In this document: piece after piece, positions 8,303 to 17,224 of the stretch | Layout: the number at the start of each line of letters is the position of its first letter | Position numbering within the stretch: position 1 is the first letter of the stretch | Origin: Alphaproteobacteria bacterium | GTDB taxonomy: Bacteria; Pseudomonadota; Alphaproteobacteria; UBA6615 | Direction of reading: 5' to 3' | Assembly: GCA_039980135.1 (NCBI GenBank) | Contig: JBDXCV010000001.1 | Coordinates: 1 to 64,000 of the forward strand | DNA: 64,000 bases | Made by a program: the position numbers and the translations under genes | Notes under the pieces: model-generated | Seen by the model: only the letters and a program-made list of their open reading frames with translations | The model's database searches: none | Told to the model about the DNA's origin: nothing

Positions 8303-10192
8303 CTATTCCGGAAACTGTTCTTCCGGCACATCGTCGAACGAGGCGTAATTGAGGTTGTAAAGACGCGCGTAGAGGCCGTCCTGGGCGACCAGTTCTGAAT
8401 GGGGTCCGGTTTCGACGACGCGGCCGTCCTGCAGGACGACAATCCGGTCAGCACCGCGCACGGTGGCGAGCCGGTGGGCGATGACGATGCCGGTGCGGCC
8501 CTCGAGCAGACGTTTGAGGGCCGTCTGGATCTGGCGCTCGGTATGGCTGTCGATATTCGCGGTCGCTTCGTCGAGTATCAGAATCCTGGCGTCGGCGACC
8601 AGGGCGCGGGCGAAGCTGAGCAACTGACGTTGGCCCAATGACAGGCTGCGGCCCTGTTCCTCGAGCATGGTGTCGTAGCCGTTGCCCAGCCGCGTGATGA
8701 AATCATGAGCGCCCACCGCGCGCGCGGCATTTTCGACAGCCTCGCGAGTCGCGTTGACGGTCCGGTAGCGGATATTCTCGAATATGGATCCGGTGAACAG
8801 GAATGGGTCCTGCAAGACCATGGCGATGTGTCTGCCCAATGCCGCCTTGGCGTAGTCGCGCACATCGTGACCGTCAATCAGCACCGCGCCCTCGTTCACC
8901 TCGTAGAACCGGTGCAGTAGTGACGTAATACTGGTCTTGCCCGAGCCCGTCGGGCCGACCAGGGCCACAGTCTCGCCCGGGCTGACAGCAAAACTCACGT
9001 TCCGCAATACCGGCTGGTTCTCGACATAGCTGAACGTCACGTCGCGAAACTCGACCGATCCCTCGATGGCATCCGGGTGGGTGGCGTTGGGGCCGTCGTC
9101 GATGGCGAGCGGCACGTCGAGGACTTCGAAGATCCGTTTGCCCGACGCCATGGCACGCTGCATCACGGAATACTGCATGGTGAGCGACCGGATCGGGTCG
9201 AAGAATCGCTGCACATAAAACAGGAAGGCGACCATGACGCCGACATCGAGCGTGCTGTCGAGAACCTGGAGCCCCCCCACCACGATCACGACCCCCATCG
9301 CGGCACCGGTCAGGGTGTCGACGATCGGTACCATGACCTGGGCCATCTTGGCGGACTTCAGGTGGGCATCGAGATTGTCCTGAACCTTCTCGTCGTAGAG
9401 ATCGAAATTGACCGCCTCGCGCCGCATGCTCTGGACGGTCCGCACGGCACGGATCCCTTCGGCCAGGGCGCCGTTGGCGGTGGAGCTGGTTTCGCGCGCG
9501 CGGCGGAATGCCACCCGCGCGCGGGGCAGCCAGACGATCCGAACAAGGAACAGGGTGGGCACGACCGACAGGGTGAGGATGCCCAGTCCGAAATCCAACG
9601 TCAGCATGATCACGATGATGCCGACCAGCAGGACCAGATCGCCGAATGCGGTAACCGAGTTGTCGAGAAACTCCTGCAGTGAATTCACATCGCCGGTGAG
9701 ACGCGACATCATGCGACCGGTTTCGGTCTTGTCCATGAACGACAGCGATACATTCTGGAGATGGGCGTACATGGCCCGGCGCAAATCGAAGATGACATGC
9801 TCGCCGGTGATCCCGATCAAACGGTCCTGCAGCCAGCTGGCGCCATAATTTACCGTGATGACGGCGGCGAAAACCGTGACCACCAGAAACAGGCCCGCGG
9901 TGTCGCCGTCGTCGGCCAAAAGCACATCGTCGATGCCGAACCGAATAATCAGCGGTATGGCCAGTTGCGCCGCGGTGACGACGAGGACGGCGGCAATCGC
10001 GAGCCAGAGCTGTTTGCGGTAAGGGCGCACATAGGTCATGAACCGGCGCACCACGCCGCCATCGAACAGCGCACCGAACATCTCCTCGTCGAGACTGATC
10101 TGCGAGCCAACATAAGCGCGTGGTGGCCGGCCGCGCTCCGGCGGCTGTCGGGTACCCGGGGTGCCCTGGGGGCCGTCGGTCGTCGCGGTCAT
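8303..10192 (-). CDS. ABC exporter half-transporter, catalytically competent subunit
   Basis: 629 residues in the MsbA/LmrA fold: six membrane helices (about 50-340) then an ATPase with Walker A GPTGSGKTSITSLL, signature LSLGQRQ, Walker B ILILDEATANID with the catalytic Glu, and H loop IAHRLATV. Its start overlaps the end of the gene before it (10189-10192), giving coupled translation. Together the two form a heterodimer of the BmrCD/TM287-288 type: this protein supplies the normal Walker B but the altered signature. The likely role is export of lipids or drugs; the substrate is unknown. Confidence 0.9.
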   Translation of the reverse strand: MTATTDGPQGTPGTRQPPERGRPPRAYVGSQISLDEEMFGALFDGGVVRRFMTYVRPYRKQLWLAIAAVLVVTAAQLAIPLIIRFGIDDVLLADDGDTAGLFLVVTVFAAVITVNYGASWLQDRLIGITGEHVIFDLRRAMYAHLQNVSLSFMDKTETGRMMSRLTGDVNSLQEFLDNSVTAFGDLVLLVGIIVIMLTLDFGLGILTLSVVPTLFLVRIVWLPRARVAFRRARETSSTANGALAEGIRAVRTVQSMRREAVNFDLYDEKVQDNLDAHLKSAKMAQVMVPIVDTLTGAAMGVVIVVGGLQVLDSTLDVGVMVAFLFYVQRFFDPIRSLTMQYSVMQRAMASGKRIFEVLDVPLAIDDGPNATHPDAIEGSVEFRDVTFSYVENQPVLRNVSFAVSPGETVALVGPTGSGKTSITSLLHRFYEVNEGAVLIDGHDVRDYAKAALGRHIAMVLQDPFLFTGSIFENIRYRTVNATREAVENAARAVGAHDFITRLGNGYDTMLEEQGRSLSLGQRQLLSFARALVADARILILDEATANIDSHTERQIQTALKRLLEGRTGIVIAHRLATVRGADRIVVLQDGRVVETGPHSELVAQDGLYARLYNLNYASFDDVPEEQFPE

Positions 10193-12069
10193 TGCGTCGC
10201 CCCCTGTAAGCCGGTGGGGGTATTGGTCAGCTCGTCGTCGAGCCGGTTTTGCAGTGCATGGAGTTCGGCGTAGCGGCCATCCAGGGCCACCAGGCTATCG
10301 TGCGTACCCCGCTCGATGATCCGACCTGCCTCGAGGAATATGATCTCGTCGGCATGGAGCAGGGTTCTCAGGCGGTGGGAAATGAAAATCGTTGCGCAGG
10401 ATTGCATCGGCGCTTTCAGGAGTTCGCGGATCTGCTGCTCGGTGCCGGCGTCGATCGCCGCCGTCGAATCGTCGAGGATCAGCACCGCCGGTTCGAGCAT
10501 GGCGGTGCGCGCAATGGCGATACGCTGCTTTTGCCCTCCCGACAGGGAGACACCGCGCTCGCCGACCAGGGTGCCGTAGCCTTCCGGAAGGCTGCCGATG
10601 AACGTATCGATCTGCGCCAACGCGGCCGCATTGGTGATGGCCTCGTCTTCCGCCCAGGGGTCGCCATAGGCGATGTTGTTCTCCAGCGATGTCGTGAACA
10701 GGAATGGGTCCTGGGGGACCGTCAACACCTGGCGGCGGAGCGATTCCAGGGTGACATCGCGCACATCCTGCCCATCCAGCGTAATGCGGCCGTCCGTGAC
10801 ATCGTAGAAGCGGGTCAGCAGTTGGGCGATCGTCGATTTTCCGCTGCCCGGCGGCCCAACGATGCCGAGGGATTGACCGCGGCGGACCTCGAACGAGACG
10901 TCGTGGAGTGTGGGGGGGACATCATCGCCGTCATAGCCGAACGACACATTCTCGTAGCGGACCACGGAATCCTTGATTTTCAGCGGCTTCGCGCCGGGCC
11001 GGTCGGCGATCGTCGGCTCCAGGTCGAGGACCGCAAAAAGCCGGCGACCGGTTGTCGAGGCCCGGGCGAACGAGTTCACCAGCAGGCCCAGTTGGCGGAC
11101 CGGCAATTGAAGAATCGTCATGAAAGTGAGGAATTCGGTGAGTTCACCCACGGTCAAACGGCCGTCAAGTACCTGCGTTCCGCCCACCCACAGAACAAGG
11201 CCCATGGCGATGAAGTAGGCGAAGGTCATGATTGTGGTCGACGCCACGCGGGTCTTGATGCGCCGTTCGGCGAGCGCCATCGCCGTGTCCGCCGCTTCCC
11301 CGTACTTGGCGAGCTCATAGGTCTCGGCACCGAAGGCCCGCACCACCCGGATACCCGTGAGGTTCTCGTCCATGATTCGGCCGATGATCCCCATGCGCGC
11401 CTGCAAGGCCAGCCACAGGGACCGAAGTTTGAGTCGCGCGACGGCGGACTGCCAGGCCACGAACGGCACGAAACTGAGGCTCATCGCGCCGAGAAGCAGG
11501 TCGGCCGAGAGCAGCAGGTAAGTGCCGCCGCCTATCAGAATGCACAACAGCACGAGGCGCACCAGACCGGTGCTCACGAACATCCGCACGCCTTCCAGGT
11601 CGAGCATTCCGCGGGTGATCAATTCTCCGGTGTGAACCCTGTCGTGGAACGAGAAACTCAGACTTTGCAGCTTGTCGTAGAAGGCAAGCCGGAGGTCGTA
11701 GGCCATCCTGTGGCCAACGGCTTCGCCCATGTAATTGTGCATCAGGGTGAACAGGCCGCGCAGAATCGAGACCCCGAGCAGCAGCGCTGCGGTCTGGAAC
11801 AATGCGGCGCGGGCCGCCGCCGCCGTGGCGTTTTCGGTGTCGAGCAGGCCCAGCGCGTCGTCAACCGCACTACCGAGAAGCGGTGGTACGGTAAGTTGGA
11901 ACAACGCGGCGATCACGGTTGCGCCGACGGCGATGGCGACGCGGCCGCGATAGCGCAGGCACAGCCGTATGATGCGCCACAATATCTGCGCGTCGGTGCC
12001 CAACGGGCGATCGATATCGGACTGTGAAGGCGTCAAGGTTTGTTCCAGTTTGGAATTCGGTTGTGGCAT
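10189..12069 (-). CDS. ABC exporter half-transporter, subunit with degenerate Walker B
   Basis: 626 residues with six membrane helices and an ATPase domain: Walker A GPPGSGKSTIAQLL, canonical signature LSGGQKQR, and Walker B VLILDDSTAAID, where the catalytic Glu is replaced by Asp. It is first in a two-gene minus-strand operon. Combined with the partner's LSLGQ signature, its Walker B builds one weak ATP site, while the other site (partner Glu plus this LSGGQ) is canonical. That asymmetry is known for heterodimeric ABC exporters. The start at 12069 has a poor ribosome site; an ATG slightly inside is possible. Confidence 0.9.
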   Translation of the reverse strand: MPQPNSKLEQTLTPSQSDIDRPLGTDAQILWRIIRLCLRYRGRVAIAVGATVIAALFQLTVPPLLGSAVDDALGLLDTENATAAAARAALFQTAALLLGVSILRGLFTLMHNYMGEAVGHRMAYDLRLAFYDKLQSLSFSFHDRVHTGELITRGMLDLEGVRMFVSTGLVRLVLLCILIGGGTYLLLSADLLLGAMSLSFVPFVAWQSAVARLKLRSLWLALQARMGIIGRIMDENLTGIRVVRAFGAETYELAKYGEAADTAMALAERRIKTRVASTTIMTFAYFIAMGLVLWVGGTQVLDGRLTVGELTEFLTFMTILQLPVRQLGLLVNSFARASTTGRRLFAVLDLEPTIADRPGAKPLKIKDSVVRYENVSFGYDGDDVPPTLHDVSFEVRRGQSLGIVGPPGSGKSTIAQLLTRFYDVTDGRITLDGQDVRDVTLESLRRQVLTVPQDPFLFTTSLENNIAYGDPWAEDEAITNAAALAQIDTFIGSLPEGYGTLVGERGVSLSGGQKQRIAIARTAMLEPAVLILDDSTAAIDAGTEQQIRELLKAPMQSCATIFISHRLRTLLHADEIIFLEAGRIIERGTHDSLVALDGRYAELHALQNRLDDELTNTPTGLQGATQ

Positions 12070-12342
12070 TGGAGGTGCGCCAACGGTGCCTGAAGCGGCT
12101 GGTCTTGGCGGACTCTATTTCGCCGAAGCGGTAAGTTGCATGCGTGGTTATACAACTCTCGAAGGGAATGACTAAATCCTGCTTCCCTTGATTTTTCGTC
12201 GTCCAGGGAACCGCGGATGGTATGACAGCCCCCGAATCCGATCTGACCTTTCCCTCTCTCCCGTAGGCGTTTACGGCCTGTTGCGCGATCCTTTCCCCGG
12301 AGAGATTCTGCAGATCTTCAACGCCTAATCCAGAGAGCGTCC

Positions 12343-13638
12343 ATGGTTGCCATGAACTCCGAAATCAAAGCCGTCCACGGTCGCCGTATCTGGGATTCAC
12401 GTGGTCGCCCGACCGTGGAAGTCGATATCACGCTGGCCGATGGCAAGACCGGACGCGGCATGGCCCCGGCTGGCGCATCACGTGGCCGGTTCGAGGCGAT
12501 CGACCTGCGCGACGGGGGTGACTTGCTCGGTGGGTTCGATGTTTCGAAGGCGGTGGGGAACGTCAACACCGTCATTGCCGATGCGTTGGTCGGGCTCGAT
12601 GCTGCCGACCAGGAAAATATCGACGACACGCTGACAAAACTCGATGGCACCGAGAACTTCGCGTTGCTCGGTGGCAACGCCTCCATCGCCACATCGATGG
12701 CCGCACTTTCGGCGGCCGCGAACGCGCGTGAATTGCCGCTCTGGCGCTATCTGGCCGGTGACACTGCGGTGCGTATGCCATTACCGGAGATACAGATATT
12801 CGGCGGCGGCGCCCATGCCGGGCGCCGGGTCGATATTCAGGATTTCCTGATCATGCCGGTTGGCGCGAAGTCCTTCGACGAGGCCATGGTGATGACGGCC
12901 GAGGTCTACCTTGCGGCCGGCACGCTAATGGAAGAACGCGGCGCCTTGTCCGGGGTGTGCGACGAGGGCGGTTGGTGGCCGAACTTCGCGACCAACGAAG
13001 AGGCGCTCGACCGGCTGACACAGGCGATCGAGGCGGCGGGCTACAAGAACGGCGAGGTGATGATCTCGCTCGATATCGCCGCGTCCGAGTTCGGCGAGAA
13101 CGGCATCTACCGTCTGGCGCTCGAGGACCGGGAGTTCGATACCGGTGAGTGGGTCGACACGCTCTGTGAATGGGTCAATCGCTATCCGATCCTCTCGATC
13201 GAGGATCCGGTCGGCGAGGATGACCCCGAAGGCATGCGCGCGTTCACGGAGGCCGTAGGCGACCGGGTTCAGATTATCGGCGATGATTTCCTGGTGACCG
13301 ACCCGGAACAGGTGAAGTCCGCGATTGAAAACAAGGAATGCAACGCGGTTCTACTGAAACCCAACCAGGCGGGCACGATCACGCGCACGCGCCGTTCGAT
13401 GGAGGCCGCCAAAGAGGCCGGCTGGGGGATGGTCGTCTCCGCGCGATCGGGCGAGACCGAAGACACAATGATCGTCCATCTGGCGACGGGCTGGAACACC
13501 GGCCAGCTGAAGGTGGGTTCCATCGCGCGGTCCGAGCGCCTGGCCAAGTGGAACGAGGCCCTGCGTATCGAAGAATCTCTCGGCGGGGACGCCGTGTTCG
13601 CGGGTGCGGGCGCACTGCCGAAGGCGTTGCAAGCATAA
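12343..13638 (+). CDS. Divergent enolase-superfamily paralogue (enolase-like)
   Basis: 431 residues (or 428 from the ATG at 12352), colinear with enolase. By comparison with yeast enolase from memory, the metal ligands are kept (LDIAASEF, SIEDPV, GDDFLV), as are the DEGG glutamate, the LLKPNQ lysine and the GQLKVG lysine. Three usually invariant active-site positions differ: the SGAST loop is AGASR, the QEF glutamate is Asp (QDFLI), and the SHRSGETED histidine is Ala (SARSGETED). Changing the histidine and mobile loop is unusual for the glycolytic enzyme. It sits beside a LysR regulator and a cupin/oxidoreductase pair rather than glycolytic or CTP-synthase genes. Most likely it is a paralogue with another substrate. 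Confidence 0.82.
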   Translation: MVAMNSEIKAVHGRRIWDSRGRPTVEVDITLADGKTGRGMAPAGASRGRFEAIDLRDGGDLLGGFDVSKAVGNVNTVIADALVGLDAADQENIDDTLTKLDGTENFALLGGNASIATSMAALSAAANARELPLWRYLAGDTAVRMPLPEIQIFGGGAHAGRRVDIQDFLIMPVGAKSFDEAMVMTAEVYLAAGTLMEERGALSGVCDEGGWWPNFATNEEALDRLTQAIEAAGYKNGEVMISLDIAASEFGENGIYRLALEDREFDTGEWVDTLCEWVNRYPILSIEDPVGEDDPEGMRAFTEAVGDRVQIIGDDFLVTDPEQVKSAIENKECNAVLLKPNQAGTITRTRRSMEAAKEAGWGMVVSARSGETEDTMIVHLATGWNTGQLKVGSIARSERLAKWNEALRIEESLGGDAVFAGAGALPKALQA

Positions 13639-13679
13639 CGTCCGTTTGGCATCTAAAAAGGGTATGGTTCCGGTGTATA

Positions 13680-13698
13680 TCATCTAGTAATTCGATGA
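13680..13698. promoter_or_regulatory. LysR-type dyad upstream of the LysR gene
   Basis: TCATC at 13680-13684 and GATGA at 13694-13698 form an inverted repeat with a 9-bp spacer (TAGTAATTC), so it contains the T-N11-A core of LysR-type operators. A near copy lies at 14666-14688 before the next operon. It is only 8 bp from the ATG at 13706, which suits autoregulation. Confidence 0.55.
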
Positions 13699-13705
13699 AG
13701 AAACC

Positions 13706-14650
13706 ATGGCGGAACAGGGGTGCCCCTTGGATATCAAGCAACTCGAATATTTCATGGCGATTGCGGATGCACGCAGCTTCAGCCGGGCCGCCGACGCTGT
13801 ACGAATTTCCCAGTCCGCCCTCAGTCGCCAGATACGCTTGCTTGAGGAAGAACTGCAGACAACATTGTTCGACCGGCACGGGCGAGGGGTGGAACTGACC
13901 GATACGGGCGCGGTGTTGCGTGCCAGGGCAAAGATCATTCTGGGCGAAGTCGAGACGACCAGACATGATATCGCCACTCGCTCGGCAGAGCCCTCGGGCG
14001 AAGTCCGCCTCGCCGTACCTCCCTCGATGATCTTCATGGTGGGGGAGCGGGTTCTGCGCCGCTATCGGCGTGAGTATCCCAAGGTGTATCTGCGGATCGA
14101 TGAGGGGACCACGAATGATTCGCGTGAACGCCTGGTTGCCGGGGACGCTGATGTGGCCCTGTTTTCAACGGCCGAGCCGGTCGGCGACTTGCACGTCGCG
14201 CCGCTGGTTACTGACTTTTTAATGCTCGTGGGACCCGCCGGCGCCGAGATTTGCGCCGCGGATGTGGTTCAGGTCGAAGCATTGGCCGAATTGCCGCAGA
14301 TCGTGACACCACACCCCAACAGTCTTCGAAAGATCATGGTGAAGGCCATGCGGGAGAAAGGTGTGCGGGCCAACCCCGTCATCGAGGCAACCACAGTCGG
14401 CCTGATATCTCATCTCATCGAGCTTGGTCTCGGCTATGCGGTGATGCCCTACAGTGCCGTGGGTGAAAGGGTTGCGGCAGGAACTTTGTCGGCAGCGCGT
14501 ATAGAGGGACTTACCCTTTCCTGGTTGATCGCTACAGGCCGGGGCCGGCCGGTATCTGAGGCAACCCATCGCCTGGTTGCCATGTTTCACGAGGAAACGG
14601 CTGACATGGTGAGCGCGGGTGACTGGCCGACGGCGGTATTGCCGGACTGA
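13706..14650 (+). CDS. LysR-family transcriptional regulator
   Basis: 314 residues. The N-terminal winged helix-turn-helix (about 8-67) reads LDIKQLEYFMAIADARSFSR and then ISQSALSRQIRLLEEEL, a textbook LysR DNA-binding region; the rest is the effector-binding domain. LysR proteins often begin just at this motif, and a TTG at 13727 with AGGGG upstream is an alternative start removing seven residues. Matching dyads lie before this gene and before the downstream cupin gene, so it probably controls itself and the cupin/oxidoreductase unit. The inducer is unknown. Confidence 0.92.
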   Translation: MAEQGCPLDIKQLEYFMAIADARSFSRAADAVRISQSALSRQIRLLEEELQTTLFDRHGRGVELTDTGAVLRARAKIILGEVETTRHDIATRSAEPSGEVRLAVPPSMIFMVGERVLRRYRREYPKVYLRIDEGTTNDSRERLVAGDADVALFSTAEPVGDLHVAPLVTDFLMLVGPAGAEICAADVVQVEALAELPQIVTPHPNSLRKIMVKAMREKGVRANPVIEATTVGLISHLIELGLGYAVMPYSAVGERVAAGTLSAARIEGLTLSWLIATGRGRPVSEATHRLVAMFHEETADMVSAGDWPTAVLPD

Positions 14651-14665
14651 CAAGCGTCGGCCTCA

Positions 14666-14688
14666 ATCCATCTAATTATTCGATGGAT
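14666..14688. promoter_or_regulatory. LysR-type dyad and promoter before the cupin operon
   Basis: ATCCATC (14666-14672) and GATGGAT (14682-14688) are a perfect 7-bp inverted repeat around a 9-bp spacer (TAATTATTC), with the T-N11-A core. The spacer matches that of the 13680 site at 7 of 9 positions. TATAAT sequences begin at 14688 and 14702, and AATTATATAATT at 14697-14708 is palindromic, so the dyad sits where a LysR protein would contact RNA polymerase. Confidence 0.6.
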
Positions 14689-14809
14689 ATAATGATAATT
14701 ATATAATTGTTGGATTGTTTGGCCGCCTCTATCGTTCTGCCGATTGTCCGTCGGGCTAACCGCTGCGACGGACTGGATGACAATCTCCACACGATAGGGA
14801 GCACATCTC

Positions 14810-15358
14810 ATGATGCCAGAGAAACGGGTTTGGACCCGCGACGAAATGATGAAACGCGTGGCCTTCTTCAAGGACTTGAACGGTTCAAAGACGGGTCTGC
14901 CGGACAGTCACCTGCCGCAGAGCGAGAAGGAGCTGATGAATGTGATCGGGTTCCGCCCGCCGGAGGAAGACAACCGCGCCTTCTCCCCTGTGGGTGAAGA
15001 TCAGGCGCAGGCGTCTGCCATCGACATCTTCGAGGGGTTCAATTTGGGTTTCGTGAAGTGCAAGCCGGGCAAGGGGCCCCTGAATCACAACCATGACACC
15101 AACGAGACATTTATGCCGATCACCGGAAAATGGCGCTGCCATTGGAACGAGGGTGACGACTACGAGTATGTCGATGTCGGGCCTTGTGATGTTGTGTCGT
15201 TCCCGCCGGGCGTCGTTCGACGGTTCTCCTGCCTCGAGGCGCCCGAGGGCGAGGAAGAGGCGCTGATGCAGTTTGTCATCGGCGGCGAATTCCCCGAAGC
15301 TGAATTCACTGAAGCTTCTCTGCGCACCATTGAAGAATTTGGTCCCGCGCCGGAATAG
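14810..15358 (+). CDS. Single-domain cupin protein
   Basis: 182 residues. The cupin core is at about 75-160: LNHNHDTNETFMPITG carries the His-x-His and Glu of cupin motif 1, and VVSFPPGVVRRFSCLE is motif 2, where the usual His is replaced by Arg. The first 70 residues are an extra N-terminal segment. ATGs at 14810 and 14813 are both possible. It is 62 bp before the oxidoreductase gene and follows a LysR-type operator, so the two genes probably form one regulated unit. It could be a metal-dependent dioxygenase, isomerase or sensor; the reaction cannot be stated. Confidence 0.75.
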   Translation: MMPEKRVWTRDEMMKRVAFFKDLNGSKTGLPDSHLPQSEKELMNVIGFRPPEEDNRAFSPVGEDQAQASAIDIFEGFNLGFVKCKPGKGPLNHNHDTNETFMPITGKWRCHWNEGDDYEYVDVGPCDVVSFPPGVVRRFSCLEAPEGEEEALMQFVIGGEFPEAEFTEASLRTIEEFGPAPE

Positions 15359-15420
15359 CTGCGCACGAGATCTGGACGACCTGCCTTCGGACCACAACAT
15401 AAAACCCAAGAGAGAATTTC

Positions 15421-16404
15421 ATGCGCGCTGCATTCTACGACAAGCTCGGACACGCCAAAGATGTCATGCAGGTGGGTGAGCAGCCCACGCCGGAACCGGG
15501 TCCGGGAGAGGTCCGCGTGAAGCTGGAGACGTCGGGCGTGAACCCGTCGGACTACAAGGCGCGGTGGCGGGGCCGGGGCGGCGGCATACCCTTCCCGTTG
15601 ATTATCCCGCACAGCGATGGAGCAGGGGTGATCGACGTTGTGGGGGACGGTGTGGACGCCAGCCGCGTGGGCAATCGCGTCTGGCTGATGAACGGCAACT
15701 GGATGCGTCCGTTCGGGACGGCAGCTGAATATATCTGCATGGAATCGAAGTACGTCATCGACCTGCCGGATGGTGTGGATATGGCCGAGGCGGCATGCTT
15801 CGGCATTCCCTTCCTCACCGCCCACCGGGCCGTCATGTTCAATGGCGCTGTCGATGGGTTGACGGTTCTCGTGCAGGGCGGTGCCGGTGCGGTGGGTCAC
15901 CATGCCATCCAGGTCGCCAAGGCCAATGGCGCGCGTGTGATCACGACCATCAGCTCGGACGAGAAAGCCGCGTATGCGCTTGATGCCGGCGCGGACGAGG
16001 CGGTGAACTACCGGACTGAAGATGTACCGGCGCGCATTCAGGCGCTGACAGACGGCAAGGGTGCCGACCGTATTGTCGACACGAACCTCTCGGCGAATGG
16101 CCCGATGTACGGCCAGATTCTCGCGCCCCGCGGGAAGGCGGTCATTTACAGCACCGACGACGATATGGCGTCGGTTCCCGCCCATGATTTCATCGTGCGA
16201 TGGGCGTCACTCAACTGGTTCATCATCTACACGATCAACGATGAAGAGCGCGACGAGGGGGTGGCGGCACTCAACAAGATGTTGGCGGACGGCACCCTCA
16301 AGACCACGATCGCCAGGCGATTTTCACTCGACGAGATCGTCGAGGCGCACGAAATGGTGGAAGCGTCCAGCCATCTCGGCAACCTCGTCATCGATATCGG
16401 GTAA
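15421..16404 (+). CDS. NADPH:quinone oxidoreductase-like medium-chain dehydrogenase
   Basis: 327 residues in the zeta-crystallin/QOR branch of the medium-chain dehydrogenase/reductase family: an N-terminal GroES-like fold (VNPSDYKARWRGRG) and a Rossmann domain with VLVQGGAGAVGHHAIQVAK. No zinc-binding cysteine cluster is visible, as expected for QOR types. AAGAGAG just before the ATG at 15421 is a good ribosome site. It lies downstream of the cupin gene on the same strand and likely shares its LysR control. The probable role is NAD(P)H-dependent reduction of a quinone or enone in a catabolic route. Confidence 0.85.
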   Translation: MRAAFYDKLGHAKDVMQVGEQPTPEPGPGEVRVKLETSGVNPSDYKARWRGRGGGIPFPLIIPHSDGAGVIDVVGDGVDASRVGNRVWLMNGNWMRPFGTAAEYICMESKYVIDLPDGVDMAEAACFGIPFLTAHRAVMFNGAVDGLTVLVQGGAGAVGHHAIQVAKANGARVITTISSDEKAAYALDAGADEAVNYRTEDVPARIQALTDGKGADRIVDTNLSANGPMYGQILAPRGKAVIYSTDDDMASVPAHDFIVRWASLNWFIIYTINDEERDEGVAALNKMLADGTLKTTIARRFSLDEIVEAHEMVEASSHLGNLVIDIG

Positions 16405-16420
16405 CACTTCGTGCGTTGGT

Positions 16421-17143
16421 TTAATCACCGATCGCGGGTTTCATGGCCAACTGGCCGAAGCCTTCCAGGGGATCGGTGATGCCGTGGCGGCGAAGCGCGT
16501 ACCAATAGGTCGCGATGTTGGTTGAAACGACGGGCCGACCGAGTTCCTTTTCCAGTTCCTCGACCATATCGACGATGCCCAATGCCGCGCCCACATGCAG
16601 GAAGGTATCGACATCGTCATGGTCGAGACTTCGGAAGCCCGCGAGCGCGTCTTCCAGGGTGACCTTGATGATGTCTTCCGGTTTCTTGACCTGGAGACCG
16701 GCGTGATAGGGCACCTCGAAACCCATGGTCTCGTAGTAGTTCTGCACGCTCTTTGAATAGACGTCGGACATGGGTGACAGCGCGGCAATGCGCTTCGCAC
16801 CCATGGTCTTCAGGGCGGCCACGGCGGCGTCGGTCGCGGTCACGAGGGGGATGTCGCCGATCGCTTCCTGCAGCTTGCCGCGATACTCCGCATGCTGGTC
16901 CGGAGTCCAGACCCGCATCTCGACATTGTTGCCGATGATCACCTGGTCCGGCCAGCAGCCGAGCCCGCCCTCGACGACGCGCAAGATGGCGTCCGGCACC
17001 TTGTCGGGCACCTCGAGCGTGAAGCGGTAGATCTGGTTGTTGATCCCCTCGGGCCGCAGCATTTCATATTCGGGTTGCATGTTGGCGTTCTGCAGGGGGA
17101 TAAAGAGCGCGAAAGTGCCGCGTGGGCCGAACCGATCTGGCAT
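16421..17143 (-). CDS. Asp/Glu-racemase-fold protein of the maleate isomerase/arylmalonate decarboxylase group (copy 1)
   Basis: 240 residues beginning MPDRFGPRGTFALFIPLQNA. The general layout is that of maleate cis-trans isomerases and arylmalonate decarboxylase (two Rossmann-like halves). The positions that normally hold the catalytic cysteines read IIGNNVEMR and LHVGAALGI, so both cysteines are absent; the only Cys is in GLGCWPDQ. A second copy at 29727-30446 shares the same framework and the same losses. AGGAAG is well placed before the ATG. It is convergent with the oxidoreductase gene and divergent from the DUF924 gene. Function uncertain. Confidence 0.72.
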   Translation of the reverse strand: MPDRFGPRGTFALFIPLQNANMQPEYEMLRPEGINNQIYRFTLEVPDKVPDAILRVVEGGLGCWPDQVIIGNNVEMRVWTPDQHAEYRGKLQEAIGDIPLVTATDAAVAALKTMGAKRIAALSPMSDVYSKSVQNYYETMGFEVPYHAGLQVKKPEDIIKVTLEDALAGFRSLDHDDVDTFLHVGAALGIVDMVEELEKELGRPVVSTNIATYWYALRRHGITDPLEGFGQLAMKPAIGD

Positions 17144-17202
17144 GAAATATTGCTTCCTTGGTGAAAACGTCGTGCCGGGAATTCACTGCGCGGCGCGCTG
17201 AT

Positions 17203-17224
17203 ATAATATGCTCCAGGATATTAT
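17203..17224. promoter_or_regulatory. Inverted repeat in the divergent promoter region
   Basis: ATAATAT at 17203-17209 and ATATTAT at 17218-17224 are perfect 7-bp arms around an 8-bp GC-rich spacer. The element lies between the divergent genes at 17143 and 17225 and abuts the GTG start of the latter. It is a candidate operator; the arms also resemble -10 elements for either direction. Confidence 0.45.

Noticed and set aside
10249-12027. A 592-codon plus-strand frame
   Set aside because: Lies opposite an ABC exporter gene with full motifs; its product is His/Gln/Arg-rich and resembles no family, as expected for antisense of GC-rich coding DNA.
15160-16185. A 341-codon minus-strand frame
   Set aside because: Antisense to the cupin and oxidoreductase genes; no recognisable protein.
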